A stretch of 30,576 nucleotides of DNA from a virus. Below, piece after piece: positions 5,114 through 12,192 of this stretch (within the stretch, counting starts at the first letter, position 1; every line of letters starts with the position of its first letter). The stretch is taken from positions 1 to 30,576 of IMG/VR virus record IMGVR_UViG_3300025151_000180. The stretch is one strand, 5' to 3'. Below the pieces are notes generated by a model. It searched no databases, was not told where the DNA came from, and saw only the letters and a program-made list of their open reading frames with translations. The position numbers were made by a program, and so were the translations under genes.

Positions 5114-8044
5114 CTATTTAAGTTTTCTAATTTTAACATTGGCAAATTTACTTATGTCTCCAGCAGCACTAAAAGTAGAGTCTTCCCCTAATCCGTAAGT
5201 AGATTGAGCTGTAGACGTTCTATACTGAAGGCAATATTCAGTTGAGGCAGTAATATTTAAAACTCCATAAACAGGACCGTTAATAAATCCGTTATTTGCT
5301 ACTGTTTGATTGTTTGTCCCTACAATCGCAATTGAACTATTTGTTTTATCATATAATCTTAATTGAGTATAAGCAGTATTATAAAAAGGAGCAAAAGCTT
5401 CTATTTCATAAGTTCCAGGCTCAAGTGTAAAGTCAGTGTTAGTTCCACCAAGTCCTGTTGTTCCTGTTCCAGACAAGGTAACAAACCAGCTTTCACCATT
5501 AATCGTATTTAGCTCTCTAGGCGTCCAACCTGTAGATACACTATCTCCTCCGTTAGTAGTTCCACCTTTTACGTCTGAAAGAACAGCCACGGCTGGTTTT
5601 ATAATATGAGCCATGTTGGTATTGCTGAAATCTTTTTCTACGAATATGGAAAATAAAGAATTGATACCCCCACTGTAAGAAGTTCCTCCATTGTTAGATG
5701 TTCGAACTTGAAGGTTTTCCCCAGGTTCTAAAACACATACAGCAGTTTGAGAGTAAATTCCAGAATTTCCCTCTAGCTCAGATCCAGTTATTCGATACCC
5801 ATCTAAAGCAGAATTACTAAAAGACACCGTATGGTCTGTTACTGCCGAAGCTGTACCAGCTACTACTCCATAATACCAGTTTGTAGAAGAGTGTCCGTTA
5901 CTCATACTAACAGTAACCTTTACTCTTTGTTGAGCCTGTAGGTTAAAAGCTGTAGTACTTGTTCCTGCTGTAACAGCACAGAGTCCACTTGTGGATAGAG
6001 TGTCAGTATAGACTGTGTTAACATATTTACCATACCCTACGTTTGCTCCATTAAAATAGCCTGAGTATTCTGCATTATTATTTCCAATCTCTACAAGTGG
6101 CAAAGACAACAATGGATTAAAATTTGAGTTCCAGCCTTGGATTGGTATTATAGCACGAAAGGTTAAATTTTCGGTGTTGCCCATGGAGTTTGATGGAATA
6201 CCAATAGTACTACCTGTAGAAGCTCCACCAAAATAAAGTTTATCGGTAGCTGTTACTGTGTTTGCTAAAACTAAAAAGGACCTTCCTGCACCATTTTGCT
6301 GTCCGGCATGTCCAACATTTTGACCAGTAACACTAGTATTACTTTCAATTCCTAATTTAGAGCCGTCTATGTTGTAACCTGAAGGAAGTGTGAAGGAAAT
6401 TGTAGTTCCTGAAGTAGTGCCAGACTTTACATTTCCCATAATGTACATTTTATCGCCAATTCTAGACCATGTTGCTTTGTTCTCGGATACAGTCCCAAGC
6501 CCTGTCCAAGTTGGAGTATAAGAAACTGTGTCGGTAAAAATCTCGTCCTGACTTTCCAAAATTATTGCTTCTGACTCCAATGGTTCAACCATTATATTCA
6601 TACCAGCTTTAAATTCTTCACCACTGTAAACACCACTGTTCGAAGCAGGTCTAATAGTATCACCTTTGTTTAAAATAACTTCAGCAGTACAATTAGCTCC
6701 ATCATTATCTAAGCCTTTTCCAAAAGCTACTCTATTGGCATTTAAGCTAGTGGACATAGGGTCTGTTGAGCTTAAATCATTTATTATAATAGCGACATAG
6801 TTATCGCCACTGGCATTTCCTCTTTGCCAAAGACTCATTGTTACCTTACACCTACAACTTGCTTCAAAGTGAGTGTAGGAGGTAGAGCTTCCATTTTGCC
6901 AAGTTCCGTATTGACCAGTAAAAGTGTTTTGATTTTCTGTTGTGTAATATGGAGTATAGGATTGATAAACATCATCCCAAGTAACGTATCTCGCTATTTC
7001 TGGTTTACCCTTGGAGCTAGCTTGTAAAAATTTATTCTGAGAAACTAATATGCCATCGAAAAATAATTCAATTACATTTGTAGTTGTACTTTTATTACTA
7101 AACCAGACTACAACCTGTTCCGTATCCTCCTCGGTCTTAACTGCAATACTAAAGTCTTTTCCAACTTTGTTTGTATCCGAGTCAGCAGAAGGCAAGAGTC
7201 CTGAAGTTTTATCAGATAACCAACCTGTCACTGCTAAACCTGAAGCTATAACTTGAACATCCTCAGATACTTTAATATTATTGTCTGTACTAGAAATTTC
7301 AGTAATATAGGCTTGAGTAAGAGAGTTTGCTACACCACCTACCGTAGAACCAGTTCCTCCAGTTTCAAACCAAATTTTATCTCCAACAGATAGATTAGTT
7401 TTAGATGTCATTAAGATGTTAGAACCTGCTGATATTGTAGTTCCAGTTGTTAATGTAGAAGCTTGAGTAGTTTTAACACCATTAGATTTATCCCAAACGG
7501 AAACTTGAAAATCTCCATTGGAAGTTGTGGCACTAGCTTCTTCTGTCCTGTATTTAAACTTTATAACTATATTCTGCCCTCTAGTTTGAGCAGGTATGTC
7601 TACAGGAATACCAAAGTAATCATTGTTATTATTAGCTCCTGCTGAAAAATACCTAAAAACTTTGTTGGCATCAAACTCAGTCAGTAGGGCATCCCCACCT
7701 GTGCTAGGAATCTCTAGGGCTCCTAGTAGTCCTGTACCTGTAGAAGTTTCATGAGGAACAGCGTTTGTATTTCCTGCCAGAGTACTAGTAGAGTTTAAAG
7801 CAGAGCTAAAACCTACAGCACTAGTATCAGTTGACATTATAAGTCTTAAAGTCTCTAAGTCTCCTTGAGCATTGTCAAGAGACATCCATGCTGCACCGGA
7901 GTAGTGATAAATACCTTTAGCAATATCACCTGTACCTGTAGCTTGTATAATTTGTCCAGCTTCAGGACTCCCAGGTTTATTGGCTTGAGGTTCAGCTATT
8001 ATGTTTTGTGACTTTATACTAGTCGATTTTATCTCAGTTGCCAT
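5114..8044 (-). CDS. large multi-domain tail fibre / receptor-binding protein
   Basis: The 976-residue product is rich in Thr, Ser, Gly and Asn, and almost all beta. The first 60 residues (MATEIKSTSIKSQNIIAEPQ, then GIYHYSGAAWMSLDNAQGDL) look like a virion-anchor segment. Residues about 110-335 resemble a carbohydrate-binding-type sandwich. About 375-490 and 670-805 look like related jelly-roll units, each with an xxRxKVTxS strand and a later ILxKGDTI or LEPGENL turn. About 508-635 starts YTPTWTGLG, a motif seen in fibre heads. The C-terminal 815-976 has TLEPGTYEIEAFAPF, C1q-like. It probably contacts the host surface. It overlaps a tail assembly chaperone gene by 11 bases. Confidence 0.8.
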   Translation of the reverse strand: MATEIKSTSIKSQNIIAEPQANKPGSPEAGQIIQATGTGDIAKGIYHYSGAAWMSLDNAQGDLETLRLIMSTDTSAVGFSSALNSTSTLAGNTNAVPHETSTGTGLLGALEIPSTGGDALLTEFDANKVFRYFSAGANNNNDYFGIPVDIPAQTRGQNIVIKFKYRTEEASATTSNGDFQVSVWDKSNGVKTTQASTLTTGTTISAGSNILMTSKTNLSVGDKIWFETGGTGSTVGGVANSLTQAYITEISSTDNNIKVSEDVQVIASGLAVTGWLSDKTSGLLPSADSDTNKVGKDFSIAVKTEEDTEQVVVWFSNKSTTTNVIELFFDGILVSQNKFLQASSKGKPEIARYVTWDDVYQSYTPYYTTENQNTFTGQYGTWQNGSSTSYTHFEASCRCKVTMSLWQRGNASGDNYVAIIINDLSSTDPMSTSLNANRVAFGKGLDNDGANCTAEVILNKGDTIRPASNSGVYSGEEFKAGMNIMVEPLESEAIILESQDEIFTDTVSYTPTWTGLGTVSENKATWSRIGDKMYIMGNVKSGTTSGTTISFTLPSGYNIDGSKLGIESNTSVTGQNVGHAGQQNGAGRSFLVLANTVTATDKLYFGGASTGSTIGIPSNSMGNTENLTFRAIIPIQGWNSNFNPLLSLPLVEIGNNNAEYSGYFNGANVGYGKYVNTVYTDTLSTSGLCAVTAGTSTTAFNLQAQQRVKVTVSMSNGHSSTNWYYGVVAGTASAVTDHTVSFSNSALDGYRITGSELEGNSGIYSQTAVCVLEPGENLQVRTSNNGGTSYSGGINSLFSIFVEKDFSNTNMAHIIKPAVAVLSDVKGGTTNGGDSVSTGWTPRELNTINGESWFVTLSGTGTTGLGGTNTDFTLEPGTYEIEAFAPFYNTAYTQLRLYDKTNSSIAIVGTNNQTVANNGFINGPVYGVLNITASTEYCLQYRTSTAQSTYGLGEDSTFSAAGDISKFANVKIRKLK

Positions 8045-8393
8045 CTTTTAGCTCCGGTTTTTTTGGGTAACTTACATTTGAAATATCAAAATCTTCTTTT
8101 TCTAAATATTTACTTGGTAAATCTCTCAGCTCTTGTCTATAAATTTTCCATTCTTCATCATTGGGTAATTGTATGTCTCTGTTTTGAGTCCAATCAGATT
8201 CATTTAATAACATATTTCTCATTTGCCTTAACTCTCTAATTTTAATCTCTTTAGGAATAGGAGGGTATTTAAAGTTTCCATCATCATCTCTAATCATTCC
8301 TGTATTTACACTATCATCTACTTCAATAGAATTAGGATATTCTTTGTTACTTTTAAAAATTACTGTTTCATTTTCTATTATAACATAAGCCAT
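8034..8393 (-). CDS. tail fibre assembly chaperone-like protein
   Basis: The 119-residue protein has at about 51-93 the pattern IRELRQMRNMLLNESDWTQN followed by DEEWKIYRQELRDLPSKY. The R..R...L..(T/S)DW.Q, then W..YRQ.LRDLP signature belongs to phage tail assembly chaperones (Phage_tail_APC family), which help fibres trimerise or attach. The N-terminal part (MAYVIIENETVIFKSNKEYP) is a small beta region typical of these proteins. It lies directly upstream of, and overlaps, the 976-residue fibre gene, which is therefore its likely client. Confidence 0.8.
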   Translation of the reverse strand: MAYVIIENETVIFKSNKEYPNSIEVDDSVNTGMIRDDDGNFKYPPIPKEIKIRELRQMRNMLLNESDWTQNRDIQLPNDEEWKIYRQELRDLPSKYLEKEDFDISNVSYPKKPELKDGN

Positions 8394-8395
8394 AC

Positions 8396-9040
8396 TTAAC
8401 TTCCTATTAGTTGAATTTTAACATGAGCATGTAGTCTAGAAGTAGTCGTTGTCCAAAAATTAGTGTTATCGTTTGAACAAAGACTATAAAATTTTAACTG
8501 TGTTCCTGCTGCTAGCGTTCCTACATAAAATCCTGTAGGAGCAATACCCCCTGCTGGATCGTCTGAAGTCTTAACAAAACCTCCAGGGGATGTTGCTAAT
8601 ACTGTTGAAGTTGAGTTATTGTATAATTGACTAGAAACGTAAGCTGCTCTAAAATGACAAGCACTATTAAAAGTAATAGCATATTTACCAGCATTTGTAA
8701 CAGTTATTATATCACCTGACAAAGATATAATTCCAAATGGGTCTGATTCATTATCAAGTTTTCTCCAGTAAGTGAAAGGAGCAGTACTAGAAACGGTACC
8801 TGCTGCTGTATCATCTGAAGTTCCACTATCTCTCCATACTAAGGCAGTAGGAGATACTCCACCTGTTCCAGGTAAGTCTTTTAGTTCTTCTAATTTACCT
8901 GGAAAAGTTACTGTACTTGCTATTGTTGAAATACCTGTTATAGTGGAGGCTTCTATAGAATTAGTTCCTGCACTAATATTATCATTTACAGTGACCGTAG
9001 TTCCTGTGCTTTCAATTGTATCTACAATTATCTTACTCAC
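8396..9040 (-). CDS. short tail fibre with C1q-like head
   Basis: The 214-residue protein starts MSKIIVDTIESTGTTVTVND, the short N-terminal anchor found on many marine phage fibre proteins and shared with the gene at 9488. The C-terminal 130 residues show the C1q/TNF jelly-roll pattern: ITVTNAGKYAITFNSACHF (about 112-130), then VSSQLYNNSTSTVLAT and a last strand LHAHVKIQLIG. The start is GTG at 9040 with AGGAGG six bases upstream, inside the preceding gene. It probably forms a trimeric minor fibre. It lies between two chaperone genes. Confidence 0.7.
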   Translation of the reverse strand: MSKIIVDTIESTGTTVTVNDNISAGTNSIEASTITGISTIASTVTFPGKLEELKDLPGTGGVSPTALVWRDSGTSDDTAAGTVSSTAPFTYWRKLDNESDPFGIISLSGDIITVTNAGKYAITFNSACHFRAAYVSSQLYNNSTSTVLATSPGGFVKTSDDPAGGIAPTGFYVGTLAAGTQLKFYSLCSNDNTNFWTTTTSRLHAHVKIQLIGS

Positions 9041-9491
9041 TTGGAACCTCCTCTATTGGTTTTTCTACTTTGGGTTCTTCTTTGGGTTCTTCTACTACAG
9101 GTTCTTCAACTACAGGTTCTTCTACTACAGGTTCTTCTACTACAGGCTTAGGATACTTGTCTTTTACTTTTTGTATTTCTTCTTTCCAACCTTCAACACC
9201 TTTATGATATAAAAGATCTAATTGATCTTCAATTTTAGGGTATTCAGGTTTACGTTTTCTTTGATATTCAAATGTAGCATATTCAACCTTTAACTCATCC
9301 CAAACTTTTTCTACTTCTTCCCATGAGGGTATTTCAAAATCAGGTTTTCCAAAAAGATTTTGTTTGGTATGGTCTTGTCCTACTACCCATTGTATTTTTT
9401 CGTAGCTCTCTTTTCCTTGAGGTCCACTTAAAACAAAATAAGCGTCTGGAAGTAATTTTTGAATAGCTTTTGATAGATGAGGATATTTCAT
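9033..9491 (-). CDS. XkdW-like tail assembly protein with PVVEE repeats
   Basis: The 152-residue protein has ESYEKIQWVVGQDHTK near residues 28-43 and EYPKIEDQLDLLYHKGVEGW at 83-102, the YPxIxDQLDxLxH signature of XkdW-type and related phage tail assembly proteins. Residues 116-135 are four exact copies of PVVEE, followed by an acidic Pro/Glu/Lys tail, forming a flexible linker. It overlaps the fibre genes on both sides by four and eight bases. A role in fibre assembly is inferred from this position and the motif. Confidence 0.7.
   Translation of the reverse strand: MKYPHLSKAIQKLLPDAYFVLSGPQGKESYEKIQWVVGQDHTKQNLFGKPDFEIPSWEEVEKVWDELKVEYATFEYQRKRKPEYPKIEDQLDLLYHKGVEGWKEEIQKVKDKYPKPVVEEPVVEEPVVEEPVVEEPKEEPKVEKPIEEVPSE
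9087..9146 (-). repeat. four tandem 15-bp units encoding PVVEE
   Basis: The 60-base stretch encodes four identical five-residue units in the tail of the XkdW-like protein. The units are nearly identical at DNA level (CCTGTAGTAGAAGAA with one silent change in the second-last unit, GTTGAA), so they look recently expanded by slippage or unequal recombination. Copy number may vary between related phages. Confidence 0.8.
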
Positions 9492-10135
9492 CCTTTTACC
9501 TCCATTAATATTAAATTCGATATACCTGCCATAGTGTAACTAGAGTCTACGTTATCCCCTGAAGAGTTTATTATAATTTGATTACTAGAAGGAGCGTTGA
9601 TGCTTCCTGCTCTTAAAGTGTAAGAAATTGCAGAAGTAGACGAAGGAGAGTCTTTGAAAGTCATTGACGAGTTAAAGTTGTTATGTTGAGCATCACTTGA
9701 CCCATCTGAGTTAGCAGCTACCGCAGTTCTTGTTCTAGAACCTGCTGAATCTCCTTGAGCAATTTTAGTAGAATCTCTATAAACTTGAATATTAGCATAT
9801 CTAGCTTCATCTTGGCTAAAACACACGTTTATAAATATTAAAATATGGCTAGAAGTACTACTAGGAGTTATTGTTCCTGTCATAAATGTAGTGTAAGTAT
9901 TCGCTGCTTGAGTCATTGTAGTTATGTCTGTTTTAGCAACGGTTACAACTTGTAAAATATGTCCAGCTCCTAGTCTTGCATTTGCTAAAGTTCCAGACGC
10001 TATGTCACCTGCATCTACGGCAAGATTAATAGTACCCGAACTATTAGCTATGTCTAACTCTGAACCGGAAGCTATATAAATTTTATTAGAGGATGAAGCT
10101 GGACCAGCTAAATCTTTTACAATTATCTTACTCAT
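9488..10135 (-). CDS. tail fibre-like protein with MSKIIV anchor
   Basis: The 215-residue protein begins MSKIIVKDLAGPASSSNKIY and then ELDIANSSGTINLAVDAGDI, a repetitive beta-turn leader seen at the base of phage fibres. GTLANARLGAGHILQ follows, near residue 52. The rest is a beta domain with FMTGTITPSSTSSHILIFIN and a final strand MAGISNLILMEVKG. It shares the first six residues and 16 bases around the start with the fibre gene at 8396. GGAG lies six bases before its ATG, and the start overlaps the stop of the upstream gene. It is probably a minor fibre or appendage. Confidence 0.7.
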   Translation of the reverse strand: MSKIIVKDLAGPASSSNKIYIASGSELDIANSSGTINLAVDAGDIASGTLANARLGAGHILQVVTVAKTDITTMTQAANTYTTFMTGTITPSSTSSHILIFINVCFSQDEARYANIQVYRDSTKIAQGDSAGSRTRTAVAANSDGSSDAQHNNFNSSMTFKDSPSSTSAISYTLRAGSINAPSSNQIIINSSGDNVDSSYTMAGISNLILMEVKG

Positions 10136-10596
10136 ACAACACTCCAGTTACCATTTACAGTAACAGTTCTAGTAGAGGCTATAGTTATAGGACCTGCACT
10201 CATACCATTAGTTGTACTAGAAATAGTTATGTCCTCATTTATAGTTTGTGCGTTTGTTCTTATAACTGAGCTAATCCCTAAACTAGGGTCAATCTCATGT
10301 TCTACTCCGCCATCATCTTTAAAAAATAAACCATCATAATGACCATTCCCAGTTCCGTTTTTAAAATATAGAAAATCTTTATTTGAAGCTGGAGTAGTCC
10401 CAGGAGTAGTTTGATGGGATAAAGTCATCGCTGCTGTAAAAACAGGGGTACTCTGAGATACTAAGGTATCAGTTCCACTAAGAGTAGGAAGGGAATAATC
10501 GTATGTTCCAGAGCCAACAATCCTCCAACCGGACTTCCCCTTCAAGTTGTCCTTAAGGATTTTTACGTTGACACCATTAAAAATCGCTGCTGGCAT
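10132..10596 (-). CDS. fibre-associated virion protein
   Basis: The 154-residue protein has a distinct N-terminal segment, MPAAIFNGVNVKILKDNLKG. A beta region around 65-101 follows (SNKDFLYFKNGTGNGHYDGL), then a C-terminal motif, SAGPITIASTRTVTVNGNW (about 133-151). That last motif (SAGPITI...TVTV..G.W) recurs as the end of many fibre and baseplate-like proteins of marine phages. A hairpin and CAGGAG precede the start. A structural role in the tail appendage is inferred. Confidence 0.65.
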   Translation of the reverse strand: MPAAIFNGVNVKILKDNLKGKSGWRIVGSGTYDYSLPTLSGTDTLVSQSTPVFTAAMTLSHQTTPGTTPASNKDFLYFKNGTGNGHYDGLFFKDDGGVEHEIDPSLGISSVIRTNAQTINEDITISSTTNGMSAGPITIASTRTVTVNGNWSVV

Positions 10597-10615
10597 TTTG
10601 TAGTCTCCTGACTAG

Positions 10616-10631
10616 TAGGCTTATTAGCCTA
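10616..10631 (-). promoter_or_regulatory. stem-loop at the intergenic junction
   Basis: TAGGCT and AGCCTA form a perfect six-base-pair stem around a four-base loop. It spans the stop codon of the 373-residue gene and the start of the short gap before the next gene. No T-run follows, and CAGGAG for the next gene lies just downstream, so it is more likely an RNA-processing, stabilising or translational element than a terminator. Confidence 0.35.
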
Positions 10632-11745
10632 GAAAATTTATAGCAATCTTACCACTGGAGATTGCCGTTCCAGTTTCACTATATAATTGTACTGCACTTG
10701 TAGCTGCTAAACTGACCTTAACTCTTCCACCACCTAGAGGTAGATAGGCTTTTACAGTTCCACCAACTCTAAGAGACATAAACTCACCTATGTCTTCTTG
10801 TATTTCTATTTCTGTACAAGCTGCTGCAAGACTTGAAACTACTGTAGTTCCAGTTGATGCAATGTTAGCTGTACTTGTATCTACTAGCCCTGAGTCTAAA
10901 AAGTCTACAGGAGCTATGGCATTTACATCTACTTTACCAATTGTGTTTGTCCCTGAAGGTAAGGCAGGTAAGGATGTAACATCTACATCACCAATGTCTA
11001 CTCCAGAGTTTGCAGCTAGCTTACCAATTGCAGCTGTACCAGCTCCAAGAATAACGGTACCAATAGAGTTTGTACCTGCTGGTATAGAAGGTAATGACGT
11101 AACATCTACATCACCTATATCTACTCCAGAGTTTGCTGCAAGTTTACCTATGGCATTTGTTCCTGCTGGGATTGAGGTAGCCAAAGAAGTATAAAGAGCA
11201 CCTGTTGCGTTAACTTGTAAAGGGCTATAATCTCCATCGGCTCCAGATAGATCCGCTAGAGTATCGTTTCTTACAACTAAGGCGGCTATACCTACATCGG
11301 TAGCACCTTGAGCACTTTGGATTGCTTTACCTAAGTTAGTAGCTCCAACTCCTGGGACAATGCTGGTTACATCAACGTCTCCAATATCAACACCGGAGTT
11401 AGCTGCTAGTTTACCGATAGCATTGGTACCAGCAGGTAAGGAAGCTACAACATCTACCTGCATTTCAGTTCCAGATACGGCTCCAGCTAAAGAGCTAGTA
11501 TCTGCATCAATTGTAGTTAAAAGATTATTACCTGCTGTTTGTAATGCAGCAGTGGCAGCACCGGAAGGAAGAGGTAAAGAAACTACAGCGTTAATTTCTA
11601 ATCTACCAGAGCTATCAGTCAAGAGGGCTCGGGTGGCTGTAGAGTCATAACCAGCTATAACCATTTGTTTCGCAGGTAGGGAACCACCATTAGTTTGTTC
11701 AGAATCTAATGAAGCCGTAAGAGGTGGAAATATAAATTGTGACAT
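10624..11745 (-). CDS. repeat-containing beta structural protein
   Basis: The 373-residue protein is low in charge and rich in Ala, Gly, Ser and Thr. Three copies of the 20-residue unit AIGKLAANSGVDIGDVDVTS lie at about 109-128, 198-217 and 239-258, each near a partial (I/L)PAGTNxIG element. Such units are likely to build a beta-helical or beta-prism shaft. The N-terminus (MSQFIFPPLTASLDSEQ, then DSSGRLEINAV) and the C-terminal beta domain (about 290-373) are non-repetitive. Proteins of this kind lie beside fibre genes in many marine podoviruses. It is most likely an appendage or virion surface protein. Confidence 0.7.
   Translation of the reverse strand: MSQFIFPPLTASLDSEQTNGGSLPAKQMVIAGYDSTATRALLTDSSGRLEINAVVSLPLPSGAATAALQTAGNNLLTTIDADTSSLAGAVSGTEMQVDVVASLPAGTNAIGKLAANSGVDIGDVDVTSIVPGVGATNLGKAIQSAQGATDVGIAALVVRNDTLADLSGADGDYSPLQVNATGALYTSLATSIPAGTNAIGKLAANSGVDIGDVDVTSLPSIPAGTNSIGTVILGAGTAAIGKLAANSGVDIGDVDVTSLPALPSGTNTIGKVDVNAIAPVDFLDSGLVDTSTANIASTGTTVVSSLAAACTEIEIQEDIGEFMSLRVGGTVKAYLPLGGGRVKVSLAATSAVQLYSETGTAISSGKIAINFLG
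10972..11421 (-). repeat. three 60-bp coding repeats (10972-11031, 11095-11154, 11362-11421)
   Basis: The three copies encode the same 20 residues exactly, but the DNA differs at many third codon positions (for example the codons for the GVDIGDV part). Protein identity with silent divergence means the repeats are not fresh duplications and are held by selection on the protein. Confidence 0.75.
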
Positions 11746-11746
11746 C

Positions 11747-12130
11747 CTACGCTCCTATGGTCTTAGCAGACATTATGGCACTAACTGTACCTGCTGCATG
11801 GGTTGAGTTTGTATAAGCAAGCCTTATGGCTCTGAACGGTATTTTGTCAAAAATAACAACATGCTCACCTGAAGCTCCTGTAAGATTAATATTTCCTCCA
11901 GAGAGTGTAAGGTCAAAATAATCTGCTGCTACAAAATCTGAAGCATCTGGGTCTTTGTTGGTACCTTGTACCACTATGGAACCAGTGTTTGTGCCAGTGG
12001 AACCTGACCAAGTTATATTTATTGACATATGATCGACTGTTGTGGTCACTGTTGCTGTACTGTTGACACTAGTATCTAGGTCTTTGGTATCAAGCATTTT
12101 ATAAGTATAGATAATATTCTTTCTGCCCAC
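11747..12130 (-). CDS. small beta-sandwich virion protein
   Basis: The 127-residue protein is beta-rich: VDHMSINITWSGSTGTNTGS around 32-51, IVVQGTNKDPDASDF after it, and a late pair of strands IPFRAIRLAYTNST and HAAGTVSAIMSAKTIG. This pattern (a strand with VQGTN, then RLAYTNS..AGTVS) also appears in the 136-residue protein at 3229. The start is GTG at 12130 with AAGGAG at the right distance. It lies one base from the repeat protein downstream, suggesting the two products work as a pair. Exact role unknown. Confidence 0.65.
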   Translation of the reverse strand: MGRKNIIYTYKMLDTKDLDTSVNSTATVTTTVDHMSINITWSGSTGTNTGSIVVQGTNKDPDASDFVAADYFDLTLSGGNINLTGASGEHVVIFDKIPFRAIRLAYTNSTHAAGTVSAIMSAKTIGA

Positions 12131-12192
12131 CGAAAACTCCTTATGAGTACAGGGTTGTAGCCCTTAGTTTCTACCCTTGTATTTATGTTATA

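Noticed and set aside
9016-9207. Rightward frame with GSSTTG repeats opposite the XkdW-like gene
   Set aside because: Its repeat is the antisense reading of the PVVEE units; no ribosome site and wrong strand for the operon.
12131-12192. Partial inverted repeats around AGGG...CCCT in the gap before the 127-residue gene
   Set aside because: Stem is short and interrupted, and no promoter boxes at proper spacing were found.
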